Shown in pieces: positions 15,349-24,043 of a DNA stretch of 64,000 nt (the stretch's first letter is position 1; every line of letters begins with the position of its first letter). This DNA is from UBA4416 sp044238845 (lineage in GTDB: Bacteria; Bacteroidota; Bacteroidia; B-17B0; Aurantibacillaceae). A model generated the notes under the pieces. The model was not told the DNA's origin, ran no database searches, and worked only from the letters and a program-made list of their open reading frames with translations. The DNA is taken from contig JBIICN010000003.1 in the NCBI GenBank assembly GCA_044238845.1, forward strand, positions 1 through 64,000, in the 5' to 3' direction. Position numbers and translations under genes: made by a program.

Positions 15349-16623
15349 TTACTGCTCAAAGAAATAGTCGATGAGTCTGTTTATCTTTTCAACATTAAAT
15401 GAATTTTCTCCTTCGAAGAATCCATCAATGGTTTTTGTAATTTCTGAAGCCGAGATATTACCATCTTTGTTATAATCTGCTTCAATAAATTCAGCAGGTA
15501 TAGCAGATGTTTTTCCCGTTTTATTTTGATTTTCTTTCGCTTTTGCTTCAACTTCTTTTAAATATGTTAAACTTGGAGCATTATTAAATCCTTCACTTCT
15601 TTCAACCGATAAACTGTCCCAAGCCAATTGTCGTTTAGCTAATTCTTCCTCGTTAATTGTAACCCCATTTCCATCTACCCTAGCTCCTTTTTTAGTAGTT
15701 AATTCTTTATCCATATAATCAAACACCCCGTCATTATCTTTATCTTCAGGACATCCATTGCCATTTACCTTAATACCCTTAGGTGTTCCTAAACATTTAT
15801 CATCTAAATCTTTAACGCCATCAGCATCAGTATCAGAATTATCTACCGCTTTAAAATCAACATTACTGTAGGCGTCTTTAGCTTTTTTACCAAAGTGAAC
15901 ATTGATTCCAATATTAGCCGAAGCCCAACTATCATTTCCTCCTTTTTTATGATTATCAATATAATCGCTCAGTGATAAATTATAAGTAAAGCCAATTCTT
16001 AAACTTGTTCTAAAACCCATTTGAAATTTTGCACCGACACCTAATGGAATATAAAACGTATTACGAGCGTAATTAGAAACTGAATCTTTTAGTTGAGTTT
16101 CATATTTATAATCTCTTTTAAGAGAAATAGATAAAGGATCGTTAACAGATGATTCTGTTAAATTACGAATAGAACCATCACTCCAATATTGATAAACGAT
16201 TCCGTTTTTGTCTCTTAAATCTCCATAAGGATCAAACATTAAATACCCAAACCCTGCATGAGCAAAAACAGACACATCTTTTTCTTTTTCTCCTAACTTA
16301 TCAAAAAAACCATACACATTAAGTGCACCGCCCATTACTGTTGATTGAAAGTTTAAGTGGGATGTTTTGTCGTTATCTGTTCCAGCTAACTTACCATACA
16401 TACCATCAATACCTATTCCTAAAATTTTACCCATACGATATTCGACTCCAAAATTGTAGCCTAATCGCATATCACTAAAAAAATTGCTGTTCCCTTTTTT
16501 GCCAACATCACCTAAAAACTTTAGGCCACCCGCTTGCGCTGTAACTGATAATTGAGCAAATGATGCATTCATAACAACTAAGCAAACCGCTAAAAAAGAT
16601 ACTTTTGTAGAAATTCTATTCAT
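15349..16623 (-). CDS. Outer-membrane barrel with thrombospondin-type-3 repeats and an EF-hand
   Basis: A 424-residue exported protein, first gene of the three-gene envelope operon. It has a signal peptide (1-23), a barrel-like domain (about 25-250) containing YQYWSDGSIRNLT, and a thrombospondin type 3 calcium segment (DTDADGVKDLDDKCLGTP, EDKDNDGVFDYMD, about 265-310). A C-terminal region carries a clean EF-hand loop (DYNKDGNISASEI, about 385-397). The first two thirds align with the 735-residue neighbour, but the SPOR tail of that protein is replaced here by the EF-hand. Calcium binding by both modules is a fair inference; the physiological role is unknown. Confidence 0.72.
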   Translation of the reverse strand: MNRISTKVSFLAVCLVVMNASFAQLSVTAQAGGLKFLGDVGKKGNSNFFSDMRLGYNFGVEYRMGKILGIGIDGMYGKLAGTDNDKTSHLNFQSTVMGGALNVYGFFDKLGEKEKDVSVFAHAGFGYLMFDPYGDLRDKNGIVYQYWSDGSIRNLTESSVNDPLSISLKRDYKYETQLKDSVSNYARNTFYIPLGVGAKFQMGFRTSLRIGFTYNLSLSDYIDNHKKGGNDSWASANIGINVHFGKKAKDAYSNVDFKAVDNSDTDADGVKDLDDKCLGTPKGIKVNGNGCPEDKDNDGVFDYMDKELTTKKGARVDGNGVTINEEELAKRQLAWDSLSVERSEGFNNAPSLTYLKEVEAKAKENQNKTGKTSAIPAEFIEADYNKDGNISASEITKTIDGFFEGENSFNVEKINRLIDYFFEQ

Positions 16624-16752
16624 AAATTTATCGTTTAATAATCGATTAAATTAGTTGTTTTCTCGACAAAAGCAAAACTAAAGCAAAAAAGACGTTAAGT
16701 TTTTGCTATCAAAAGTTAATTGTAAACACTAATTTGTTAGTTAAGTTGTTAA

Positions 16753-17364
16753 TTATCCATTAAAAAACCGATTTCTTGAGATTTTACGCCCTTTTTTGAA
16801 TTTAACAGCTTGAGCGAGAGAATGAACATCTGTTTGAGATTTATTAAGAATGATTGCTATAAGCAAAATTTCAGTTTGAACAACTATACCATACCAAAAA
16901 GCGATGTTAAAGCTTACACCACAAGAATTATCGATTACTAAATCAAGAAAAAACCATAGAAGTAGTAAAGCCCAAAATTTAGAGAAAATGGTATGATATG
17001 AAATACGTTGTTGAAATTTTAAAAAGCCAAACGTAATAATAAATAATTCGGAAAAAACTAAAACACCAATTTGCAGCAAATGACTTTTTAAAAATAAAGG
17101 ATGAATCATGCAAATGTAAAACAAGGAACTAAACCAAAACACCGTATCTATTTTAGTGTCTAACTCACGCATCTCAACTGTCGATATTTTTAATTGTCGT
17201 GCAATGATTCCATCAAACACATCGCTTAAAATTGCATAAATACTTAACGCAACTATTACAACTGGCGAAATAGCCGTGAAAGAAAATACTATTATTAAAA
17301 TAGCTACTACTAAACGTGAGTATAATAGTATATATGGTATTTTATGTAAGATTTTTGTTTTCAT
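16753..17364 (-). CDS. CDP-alcohol phosphatidyltransferase family protein
   Basis: A 203-residue polytopic membrane protein with the CDP-alcohol phosphotransferase signature: DVFDGIIAR at about 48, followed by LDTKID. The family joins a CDP-linked diacylglycerol or similar donor to an alcohol such as glycerol phosphate, inositol phosphate or serine. The canonical motif is DxxDGxxAR-(x8)-GxxxDxxxD; here all four Asp are present but the second Gly is Met (VEMRELDTKID). Substrate cannot be assigned. The C-terminal 30 residues are basic and cytoplasmic in appearance. It stands alone, 66 nt from its minus-strand upstream neighbour. Confidence 0.75.
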   Translation of the reverse strand: MKTKILHKIPYILLYSRLVVAILIIVFSFTAISPVVIVALSIYAILSDVFDGIIARQLKISTVEMRELDTKIDTVFWFSSLFYICMIHPLFLKSHLLQIGVLVFSELFIITFGFLKFQQRISYHTIFSKFWALLLLWFFLDLVIDNSCGVSFNIAFWYGIVVQTEILLIAIILNKSQTDVHSLAQAVKFKKGRKISRNRFFNG

Positions 17365-17430
17365 AAGAATTTACGGATTATAATTAATGACTCTGTGCTA
17401 TATACCACAAAATGTTTATTGCCCAATGTT

Positions 17431-17895
17431 TTACTTAATTTGTTTTCTTAAAGAAAACGACCATAGTGAATTACTACCATTTATGCTTGGCACATAAAAA
17501 AGATGTAATCCTACCATATTATTCTTAGGAGAATTTTTTGTTGCAAGTCTAAGAACACTTGTTATTAAAGTAGTTAAACCTGAACTAATATTTAAAGCTG
17601 ATGACAAAACTGTATTAGGATGACTATTTTTTAATTCGATAAAACCGATCGCTGTTTGTGTGCCACCAGACAAAGCTCCAAATAAGGCATTAGATCGATA
17701 TTTATCATATTGATGTAACTTCTTAATATTAAAATAAATGGTTGTGCCATTAACTGTTGTAAAGATTGCTGTTCCAAAATAATAAAGTGATTTATCGTCT
17801 TTGTAACTAATTCCATCAGGAGCTATGTATTGTGCTTTTGAAATATAAATATTAAATGAAAGTGACAGTACAGTAATTAGTTTTAAAATTTTCAT
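17431..17895 (-). CDS. Small exported protein of unknown function
   Basis: A 154-residue protein with a signal peptide (1-21, ending SKAQ) and a mature part with a hydrophobic glycine/serine segment (about 70-110) suggestive of a membrane hairpin or small barrel. I recognise no family. It lies 57 nt downstream of the CsgG/TolB-like gene and is likely the last gene of that small operon. Confidence 0.55.
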   Translation of the reverse strand: MKILKLITVLSLSFNIYISKAQYIAPDGISYKDDKSLYYFGTAIFTTVNGTTIYFNIKKLHQYDKYRSNALFGALSGGTQTAIGFIELKNSHPNTVLSSALNISSGLTTLITSVLRLATKNSPKNNMVGLHLFYVPSINGSNSLWSFSLRKQIK

Positions 17896-17952
17896 GATAT
17901 TGGTATTTATAATAATTATTGATATGATAAAATAATCATATTGGCTTTATAC

Positions 17953-19089
17953 TTATTTATTTTTTGCATTAAACCCAAGTGAAGCACCAATTCTAAATCC
18001 ATCTTTACTAGGAATAACATACATGTTAACAGGTAAATTTAATTTGCCAGATTTAAACGTGCGCCCAAAAGCTAATACAAAACCTGTTTGGATAGCGTAA
18101 TCACCTCTGCTATCTAATCGTTCTTTTATGGCATATGGATTTTTAATGTTTTCGTTTTCTGGATTACTTTTCCACTCTTGCTCTCTGTGCCAAGTGTTTG
18201 ATGCGTCGTAATAACCTCTTGATTTTGGCGATAAATTAATAGTTGGCCCTAATGCAAATTCCCAACCATTAACATTGCTGCGTAAACCATGTAGTAAAGA
18301 GAAGCCGGGAATAAAATAACCTTGGTCGACACCAGTAATCATGGGTAAAAATTCAAACAATGCTTGTATTTTACCTTCGTTTAAATATTGTTTTTCGAAC
18401 TGGTAACCAAATTGAAACATGACCGGAAATGCTTCGAAACCACCAACAGATTTATCAGCTTGCAGTACATTAGCTGTATTGCCAGTAAATGCAACAAATC
18501 CTAAGCGTGGCCCGTCTAATCTTAATCGATCCTTTTTAGGATTATTTGTTGCGTTATCAAAACCATTACGCTGGGTTAATTTAGTTAATAAATTTTGATC
18601 AACCGTTTTATTAAACATAGTGCGCACCGTTACATTTGTAAATGCTTGAAGTTCTTCAGGCAAATTAACAAACTCCATCACTGTTGTTTTTTCGATAGAT
18701 TTAGATTTTACATCAATTAAACGTAGTGTGTAAATAATTGATTTTGGATATAACTCAATACTACCACTCAACATTTTATCAGAGTGTATGGTTTCTCCAA
18801 TTTCGGTTAAACATAATTTACCATAGCAATTATTAATACTTAGTTTGTTTTTCTCGACCATATACGCTACATCGTACCTATCCATTACTTCAAAGGTATC
18901 CAGCTTTTCTAACTCTGTTCTTACCAAATTACCCATTTGTTGAGGCTCACTTTTTAAACCATTAATATCAATGGATAAAATAGTTAAAGTTGATTTTTGT
19001 TTTGGTGCATTTTGTGCTTTACCTGTATTTACTATTAAACAAGTTGCAATTATGTACGTAATTGTTTTGATTGTCGTTTTCATTTTCAT
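17953..19089 (-). CDS. Exported protein with CsgG/TolB-like N-terminal domain
   Basis: With the start at the ATG at 19089 the protein has 378 residues and a clean signal peptide (MKMKTTIKTITYI to GKAQ); the longer frame adds 24 residues that hide it. Residues about 30-150 read like the small alpha/beta domain of CsgG, LpoB or TolB proteins: TILSIDINGLK, VRTELEKLDTFEVMDRYDV, MLSGSIELYPKSIIYTLRLIDV. The C-terminal 200 residues are beta-rich and porin-like, with several references to a conserved GP-LGF-A-TG pattern. Function is not known; periplasmic or outer-membrane location is likely. A 55-codon frame ends 11 nt upstream. Confidence 0.6.
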   Translation of the reverse strand: MKMKTTIKTITYIIATCLIVNTGKAQNAPKQKSTLTILSIDINGLKSEPQQMGNLVRTELEKLDTFEVMDRYDVAYMVEKNKLSINNCYGKLCLTEIGETIHSDKMLSGSIELYPKSIIYTLRLIDVKSKSIEKTTVMEFVNLPEELQAFTNVTVRTMFNKTVDQNLLTKLTQRNGFDNATNNPKKDRLRLDGPRLGFVAFTGNTANVLQADKSVGGFEAFPVMFQFGYQFEKQYLNEGKIQALFEFLPMITGVDQGYFIPGFSLLHGLRSNVNGWEFALGPTINLSPKSRGYYDASNTWHREQEWKSNPENENIKNPYAIKERLDSRGDYAIQTGFVLAFGRTFKSGKLNLPVNMYVIPSKDGFRIGASLGFNAKNK

Positions 19090-19100
19090 CGTTTTAATAA

Positions 19101-19268
19101 TTAATAAATCATTTCCCAAATACAATTTGTAATTGTATAATTTGCTTTTTGAGTTTGACACACATGTTTAAACTGAGCAATTTTATTTTTAGAAATAATT
19201 ACTGCTGACAAAAGCATAGCGCAAAACAGTGTGATATGAATTGCTTTTTTGAGAGTTGTTGTTTTCAT
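19101..19268 (-). CDS. Possible small exported peptide (55 residues)
   Basis: An ATG at 19268 opens a 55-codon frame ending 11 nt before the CsgG/TolB-like gene. It begins MKTTTLKKAIHITLFCAMLL, a good signal-peptide-like start, and the first residues resemble those of the downstream protein (MKTTIKTI). The mature part holds two cysteines. No family is recognised, and the second half overlaps the extended reading of the next gene, so it may be only a leader frame. Confidence 0.35.
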   Translation of the reverse strand: MKTTTLKKAIHITLFCAMLLSAVIISKNKIAQFKHVCQTQKANYTITNCIWEMIY

Positions 19269-19301
19269 AGGTTATTTAATTTTATAGATTGATTTTTAAC
19301 A

Positions 19302-20114
19302 TTAAACAAAAGCTGAAAAAAGAAGTGCAAAAAATAATAATAAACCAAATAATACAGCCACAAGTGCTGCAATAGCAGGAATTATAGAAATACAAATAGC
19401 CAAATTAGCCATTGCCATATATTTATTTTTATTTTCAAGCGGATAATTTTTTTGATAATTTCTTACTATTTTTTTTGCTCTGATAGAAAAAAATAATCCT
19501 AAAACAGGTATTAAAGAAAAAAATAAAGACATAATTACAGCTCTTTTAAGTTTCGTGTCTTGTTTTTGTTTGATAATTTCTGGCGATAACTCTTTATAGG
19601 TTTTTATCTTTTTTTTGTCGGCATTTATATAAACCTTTACTGTTGGTAAATTGTTAGGTTTAACTATTTTTTTATTTCTTCCTCTTCTACTTATTATAAA
19701 AATGCTATCCTTTTTAATAAGCGATTCAACTTTATTATTAATAATTTCTTTATCAGAAATACTATTTAAACTAACAGGTGATTTTTTAAATTCAATATGA
19801 TGAGTTAAAGAAGAATAACTTTTTGTTGTATCAACATCTATAGTATTATACTTAAGATTTTTTGAATGTTCCGAAAATCTACCCGAAGTATATTTTCTAT
19901 TCAAGAATTTACTACCCGAGCAAGAACTCATTACGACAATTAAACCAAAAACAAAAAATGTGTTTTTAAAGCCGAATAGTTTTTGAATAATTAAAAAAAC
20001 AATGTGCTTTTCTGATTTTTTAGTCCGTTCAATCAACACAAAAAGATTTGCTAAACAAACAATACTAGTGCTAACTAACAATGTGACTTTTTCGATGCTA
20101 TTTAAATTTTCCAT
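19302..20114 (-). CDS. Membrane protein with lipobox-like segment, unknown function
   Basis: Started at the ATG at 20114 the protein has 270 residues; the longer frame is not signal-like. It has an N-terminal helix (about 8-28), a second hydrophobic stretch ending VVMSSCSG that looks like a lipoprotein box (about 60), a polar middle part rich in Lys and Ser, and two C-terminal helices (about 190-215 and 235-268) of the kind seen in DUF4190-like small membrane proteins. A lipobox in the interior suggests either a true start further in, without a good start codon, or fusion of two reading frames. It is divergent from the HTH gene at 20332. Confidence 0.5.
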   Translation of the reverse strand: MENLNSIEKVTLLVSTSIVCLANLFVLIERTKKSEKHIVFLIIQKLFGFKNTFFVFGLIVVMSSCSGSKFLNRKYTSGRFSEHSKNLKYNTIDVDTTKSYSSLTHHIEFKKSPVSLNSISDKEIINNKVESLIKKDSIFIISRRGRNKKIVKPNNLPTVKVYINADKKKIKTYKELSPEIIKQKQDTKLKRAVIMSLFFSLIPVLGLFFSIRAKKIVRNYQKNYPLENKNKYMAMANLAICISIIPAIAALVAVLFGLLLFFALLFSAFV

Positions 20115-20331
20115 AATTGCTCTATTAATTTGATAGGTCAAAATTAGATGGAAGGCAAAGTGAAATGAAACGGCTTTATGGACGAAAAATGACTTTTGTT
20201 GCAAAAAATTCAAATGAGATGCTTTTTCAATAAAACACGACCTGTTTTTTTGCAATAAACAATACTACGATATGATGTTTTTGCGTTTTTTGCAAATAAT
20301 GAGTACTTTTATTAATAATAAATACTACATA

Positions 20332-21324
20332 ATGGCTAGTAAAAAAACTGAGTTTGTGATGCAAGAGGTGTTCATTAAGCACTTAAAACAAGTTGTTCCA
20401 TCAAACGTGTCGCTTGTTGATGATATTGCCGATTTGCTACAAATTAGTAATGATAGCGCTTACAGACGTTTGCGAAATGAAACCGAATTGAGCTTAGATG
20501 AAACTTATAAAATTTGTAAGCATTACCGTATTTCAATCGATTCAGTATTATCAAATAAAGGCGATTCGGTAACTTGTAATTATATTAAACTAACCGATTC
20601 AATAGATAATTTTGAAAATTACTTAACAAGTTTATTAAATCAATTACAAAAGCTACAAAAGGCAGATGATGCCAAAATCATATATGCAGCCGAAGAAATT
20701 CCTATTTTCCATTCTTTTTACTCAAAAGAATTAACCGCCTTTAAATTATTTTATTGGCAACGTTCCGTTTTAAATATCCCTGACTACCAAACTAAAAAAT
20801 TTGATTGGGATTCAATTCCAGAAAAACAATTACAATTAGCAAACGATATTCATCAAGCTTATTTAAAAGTGCCAAGCACCGAAATTTGGACTGATGAAAC
20901 TATACAAACTACTATTAAGCAAATTGAATATTATTTTGAATCTGGCGCATTTAAAGAAAAAGAAGATGCTATTGTTGTTTTGCAAGAATTGAAAAAAATG
21001 ATGCAAGCCATTAATCAATATGCTGAAGATGAAACCAAAACGAAGAACACTTCTTTTAATTTATACAATAGTGATTTAGTGATAGGAACAAACTGCATAC
21101 ATGTTACGGTTGCGGGTTCTGTAATCTCATACATATCGTTTAATAGCATAAATTCATTGACAACTAGTAATCAGCAATTTTGTGAAGAAATTGAACATTG
21201 GATGAAAAACCTAATTAAGAAATCAACGTTAATTAGTAGCATTGCCGAAAAACAACGTTTCCAGTTTTTTAGTAAAGCATACAAAGCAATTGATTTATGC
21301 ATCGAACGAATTAAAAATTATTAA
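20332..21324 (+). CDS. Helix-turn-helix regulator, Bacteroidota type
   Basis: From the ATG at 20332 the protein has 330 residues. Residues about 20-65 form an HTH: VDDIADLLQISNDSAYRRLR then LSLDETYKICKHYRIS. The remaining 260 residues are mostly helical with no named domain. It precedes ispD by one base, so the two are probably co-transcribed, and it is divergent from the lipoprotein-like gene at 19302. Two TTTTTTGCAA sequences 40 bp apart (20246 and 20286) lie in the upstream region and could be promoter or operator elements. Effector and targets are unknown. Confidence 0.65.
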   Translation: MASKKTEFVMQEVFIKHLKQVVPSNVSLVDDIADLLQISNDSAYRRLRNETELSLDETYKICKHYRISIDSVLSNKGDSVTCNYIKLTDSIDNFENYLTSLLNQLQKLQKADDAKIIYAAEEIPIFHSFYSKELTAFKLFYWQRSVLNIPDYQTKKFDWDSIPEKQLQLANDIHQAYLKVPSTEIWTDETIQTTIKQIEYYFESGAFKEKEDAIVVLQELKKMMQAINQYAEDETKTKNTSFNLYNSDLVIGTNCIHVTVAGSVISYISFNSINSLTTSNQQFCEEIEHWMKNLIKKSTLISSIAEKQRFQFFSKAYKAIDLCIERIKNY

Positions 21325-21325
21325 C

Positions 21326-21994
21326 ATGAATTCACAATATAATGTCATTATTGTTGCAGGCGGAACCGGTTCAAGAATGCATTCAACCGTTCCAAAACAA
21401 TTTATTGAAGTAAAAGGGAAACCTATTTTAATTCATACCATCGAAAAATTTATGGAATTTGATGAGTTCATCAACGTAATTGTTTGCGTTCATAAAGACT
21501 ATCTGACAGATGCTAATTTTATGTTAGCCGAATATTTTCCTGATAAAAACATACAAATAGTTCTTGGAGGAGAAACACGTTTTCATTCGGTAAAAAACGG
21601 ATTAAATACCATTACTAATAAAAATGATGTGGTAGGAATTCATGATGCAGCCAGACCATTTGTAAGTGTTGAAACGATTAAACGCTGTTTTGAAACAGCC
21701 GCTCAAAAAGGTAATGCTATTCCTATTTCACCCATTAACGAAAGTTTAAGAATGGTGACTAATGGTATCAATAAGGCTGTTAGCAGAGACGACTATAAAA
21801 TTGTGCAAACACCACAATGCTTTATCGTATCAAAAATTAAAGAAGCCTTTGAACAAGATTACTCTCCGTTTTTCACTGATGACGCAACTGTGTTAGAAGG
21901 CATGGATGAAACCATTCATTTAGTAGAAGGTAATTTTGAGAATATAAAAATCACTAATCCTTACGATTTAAAATTTGCAGAACTGTATTTATGA
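21326..21994 (+). CDS. ispD: 2-C-methyl-D-erythritol 4-phosphate cytidylyltransferase
   Basis: A 222-residue cytoplasmic enzyme of the MEP isoprenoid pathway that forms CDP-methylerythritol from MEP and CTP. Motifs: IIVAGGTGSRMHSTVPKQF at the N-terminus (nucleotide loop), GIHDAARPFVS (about 100), IVQTPQCF and TDDATVLEG. Length is normal. The ATG at 21326 follows the regulator stop by one base; the longer frame overlaps that gene. The stop overlaps the next start as ATGA, so translation is coupled to the PolX/PHP gene. Confidence 0.95.
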   Translation: MNSQYNVIIVAGGTGSRMHSTVPKQFIEVKGKPILIHTIEKFMEFDEFINVIVCVHKDYLTDANFMLAEYFPDKNIQIVLGGETRFHSVKNGLNTITNKNDVVGIHDAARPFVSVETIKRCFETAAQKGNAIPISPINESLRMVTNGINKAVSRDDYKIVQTPQCFIVSKIKEAFEQDYSPFFTDDATVLEGMDETIHLVEGNFENIKITNPYDLKFAELYL

Positions 21995-23589
21995 TCACAA
22001 CCGAAGATATAGCAGATGGCCTAGAAATTACTGCCAAATTAATGGAGCTTCATGATGAAAACCCATTTAAAGTAAAAGCAATTAGCGCAGCCGCATACAA
22101 ATTAGGAAAAACACGTTTAGATTTGAATAATCAAACGGTAGAAGAACTTACTAAAGTAGAAGGGATCAGTAAAAGCCTTGCCGAAAAAATAATTGAATTT
22201 ACAACTACTGGCACTACAAAAGAGTTACACGACTTAATTGCTAAAACGCCTGCTGGTGTGATAGAAATGCTAGGTATTAAAGGTTTAGGTCCAAAAAAAG
22301 TGCGTCAACTTTGGCACGAACTAGAATTAGAAAGCGTCACTGATTTATTATACGCTTGCCACGAAAACAGATTAGTAGAACTAAAAGGTTTTGGCGAAAA
22401 AACTCAAAACACTATCATTCAAAATATTGAATTTAAAATAAAAAATACAGGTTGGTTTCATTATGCTTACGCCGAAAAAATTGGTCAGCCAATTATTAAT
22501 GCTATTAAAGAACAAACCGATTTAGTAAGTTTTACAGGCGCAATGTATCGCCATTGTGAAGTGATTGAAGAGATTGACATTTTAGTTGGTGATGAAAGTA
22601 TTGATATAGATGAATTTGTTTCTGAAACGATTCCATTGAATTTTATACAATGTAACTCAAATGTATTTTACAGAAAGCTAGTAGAAACATCTTCAACTAA
22701 AGAACATTTAGAAGGCATTAACTTTAAAGCATTAGCCACCAAAAAATACGATAACGAAGAATCTGTTTATTCAAACTTAAGCATTCAATATTGCGAACCT
22801 GAATTACGCGAAGGATTATTTGAATTAGAAAAAGCCAAAAACAACCAGTTACCTAAATTAATTGAACTCACCGACTTAAAAGGCATTTTACACAATCACT
22901 CTACTTACAGCGATGGGATGAATACGCTAGAAGAAATGGCTGTGTATTGTAAAGAATTAGGATATCAATATTTAGGAATTTGCGATCACTCAAAAACTGC
23001 AAGTTATGCTGGAGGTTTAAAAGTAGAAACAGTTTTATTGCAACAACAAGAAATAGAAAAACTTAACAAGCAATTATTTCCATTTAAAATATTTAAAGGA
23101 ATAGAAAGTGATATTTTAGGAAATGGAGATTTGGATTACGAAGAAGATATTTTAAAAACGTTTGACTTCATTGTAGCCTCGGTTCATGCTAATTTAAAAA
23201 TGGATGAAGAAAAAGCTAATGCACGTTTAATAAAAGCAATTGAAAATCCTTACACTACTATTTTAGGTCACCCAACTGGGCGTTTACTATTAGGCCGTCC
23301 GGGTTATCCTATTAATCATAAAAAAATTATTGATGCCTGTGCCGCTAATAAAGTAGTAATTGAATTAAATGCGCATCCCTATCGTTTAGATATTGATTGG
23401 AGATGGATACCCTATTGTTTAGAAAAAGGTGTGATGATTTCTATTAATCCTGATGCGCATCAACTAAAAGGGTACCAAGATATGCGTTATGGAACTTACG
23501 TTGCACGTAAAGGACTTTTAACAAAAGATAACTGTTTAAATGCGATGGATTTAAATACATTTGAAAATTATCTATCTACAAAAAAATAG
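21991..23589 (+). CDS. PolX-family protein with degenerate polymerase centre and intact PHP domain
   Basis: A 532-residue protein built as bacterial PolX: helix-hairpin-helix repeats (EGISKSLAEKI about 54, IKGLGPKKVRQLW about 93, ELKGFGEKTQNTI about 130), a nucleotidyltransferase-like middle, and a C-terminal PHP phosphoesterase (about 300-532). The PHP metal ligands look complete: LHNHSTYSDG, GICDHS, GIESDIL, SVHAN, GHPTGR, INPDAH. In the polymerase part the usual GSxRR...GDxD is FTGAMYRHCEVIEEIDIL, so Ser and the first catalytic Asp are missing. Repair exonuclease or phosphoesterase activity is more likely than DNA synthesis. Overlaps ispD by 4 nt. Confidence 0.85.
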   Translation: MITTEDIADGLEITAKLMELHDENPFKVKAISAAAYKLGKTRLDLNNQTVEELTKVEGISKSLAEKIIEFTTTGTTKELHDLIAKTPAGVIEMLGIKGLGPKKVRQLWHELELESVTDLLYACHENRLVELKGFGEKTQNTIIQNIEFKIKNTGWFHYAYAEKIGQPIINAIKEQTDLVSFTGAMYRHCEVIEEIDILVGDESIDIDEFVSETIPLNFIQCNSNVFYRKLVETSSTKEHLEGINFKALATKKYDNEESVYSNLSIQYCEPELREGLFELEKAKNNQLPKLIELTDLKGILHNHSTYSDGMNTLEEMAVYCKELGYQYLGICDHSKTASYAGGLKVETVLLQQQEIEKLNKQLFPFKIFKGIESDILGNGDLDYEEDILKTFDFIVASVHANLKMDEEKANARLIKAIENPYTTILGHPTGRLLLGRPGYPINHKKIIDACAANKVVIELNAHPYRLDIDWRWIPYCLEKGVMISINPDAHQLKGYQDMRYGTYVARKGLLTKDNCLNAMDLNTFENYLSTKK

Positions 23590-24043
23590 TTATTTAGCTT
23601 GTAAACTAACAGTTGTAATATTGTTTGTTTGTAGCATTTCTTTTTCTCAAACGGATAGCTGTTCCTTTTTTGGCAATAAACCTATTTTCCCATACTACCA
23701 TCCTACTTCACCAAGTAATGGAAAAGATTTTTATACCGTAAAAAAAGAATTTCATAAAATCATTACAGCTCAAACAAACTTTAATGGGGTTATTACGATT
23801 AACTTTTTTATAAACTATAAAGGAGATACTGATTTTTATAACACACAAATTTGTGATTTGAATTATAAACCTTTATCAATAACTAAAGATATAGAACTAT
23901 TGTGTTCACAAATATTACAAGCAGTAAAACAAACATCACCTTGGAAACCTCAATTAGACGAACAAGGCAATCCCATAAATTCTCGCAAATTTTATTCATT
24001 TAGATTTAATAACGGTAAACTCATTGAAATACTTCCTAAATAG
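23561..24043 (+). CDS. Small exported protein of unknown function
   Basis: A 160-residue protein read from a TTG at 23561 that overlaps the PolX gene by 29 nt; no ATG precedes the signal peptide. The signal peptide ends near SISFSQ (about 30). The mature part contains NFNGVITINFFINYKGD and PWKPQLDEQGNPINSRKFYS, a layout reminiscent of a TonB C-terminal-like fold in Bacteroidota secreted proteins, but I cannot name the family. It overlaps the next gene by 20 nt and appears to belong to the ispD transcript. Confidence 0.6.
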   Translation: MKIIYLQKNSYLACKLTVVILFVCSISFSQTDSCSFFGNKPIFPYYHPTSPSNGKDFYTVKKEFHKIITAQTNFNGVITINFFINYKGDTDFYNTQICDLNYKPLSITKDIELLCSQILQAVKQTSPWKPQLDEQGNPINSRKFYSFRFNNGKLIEILPK

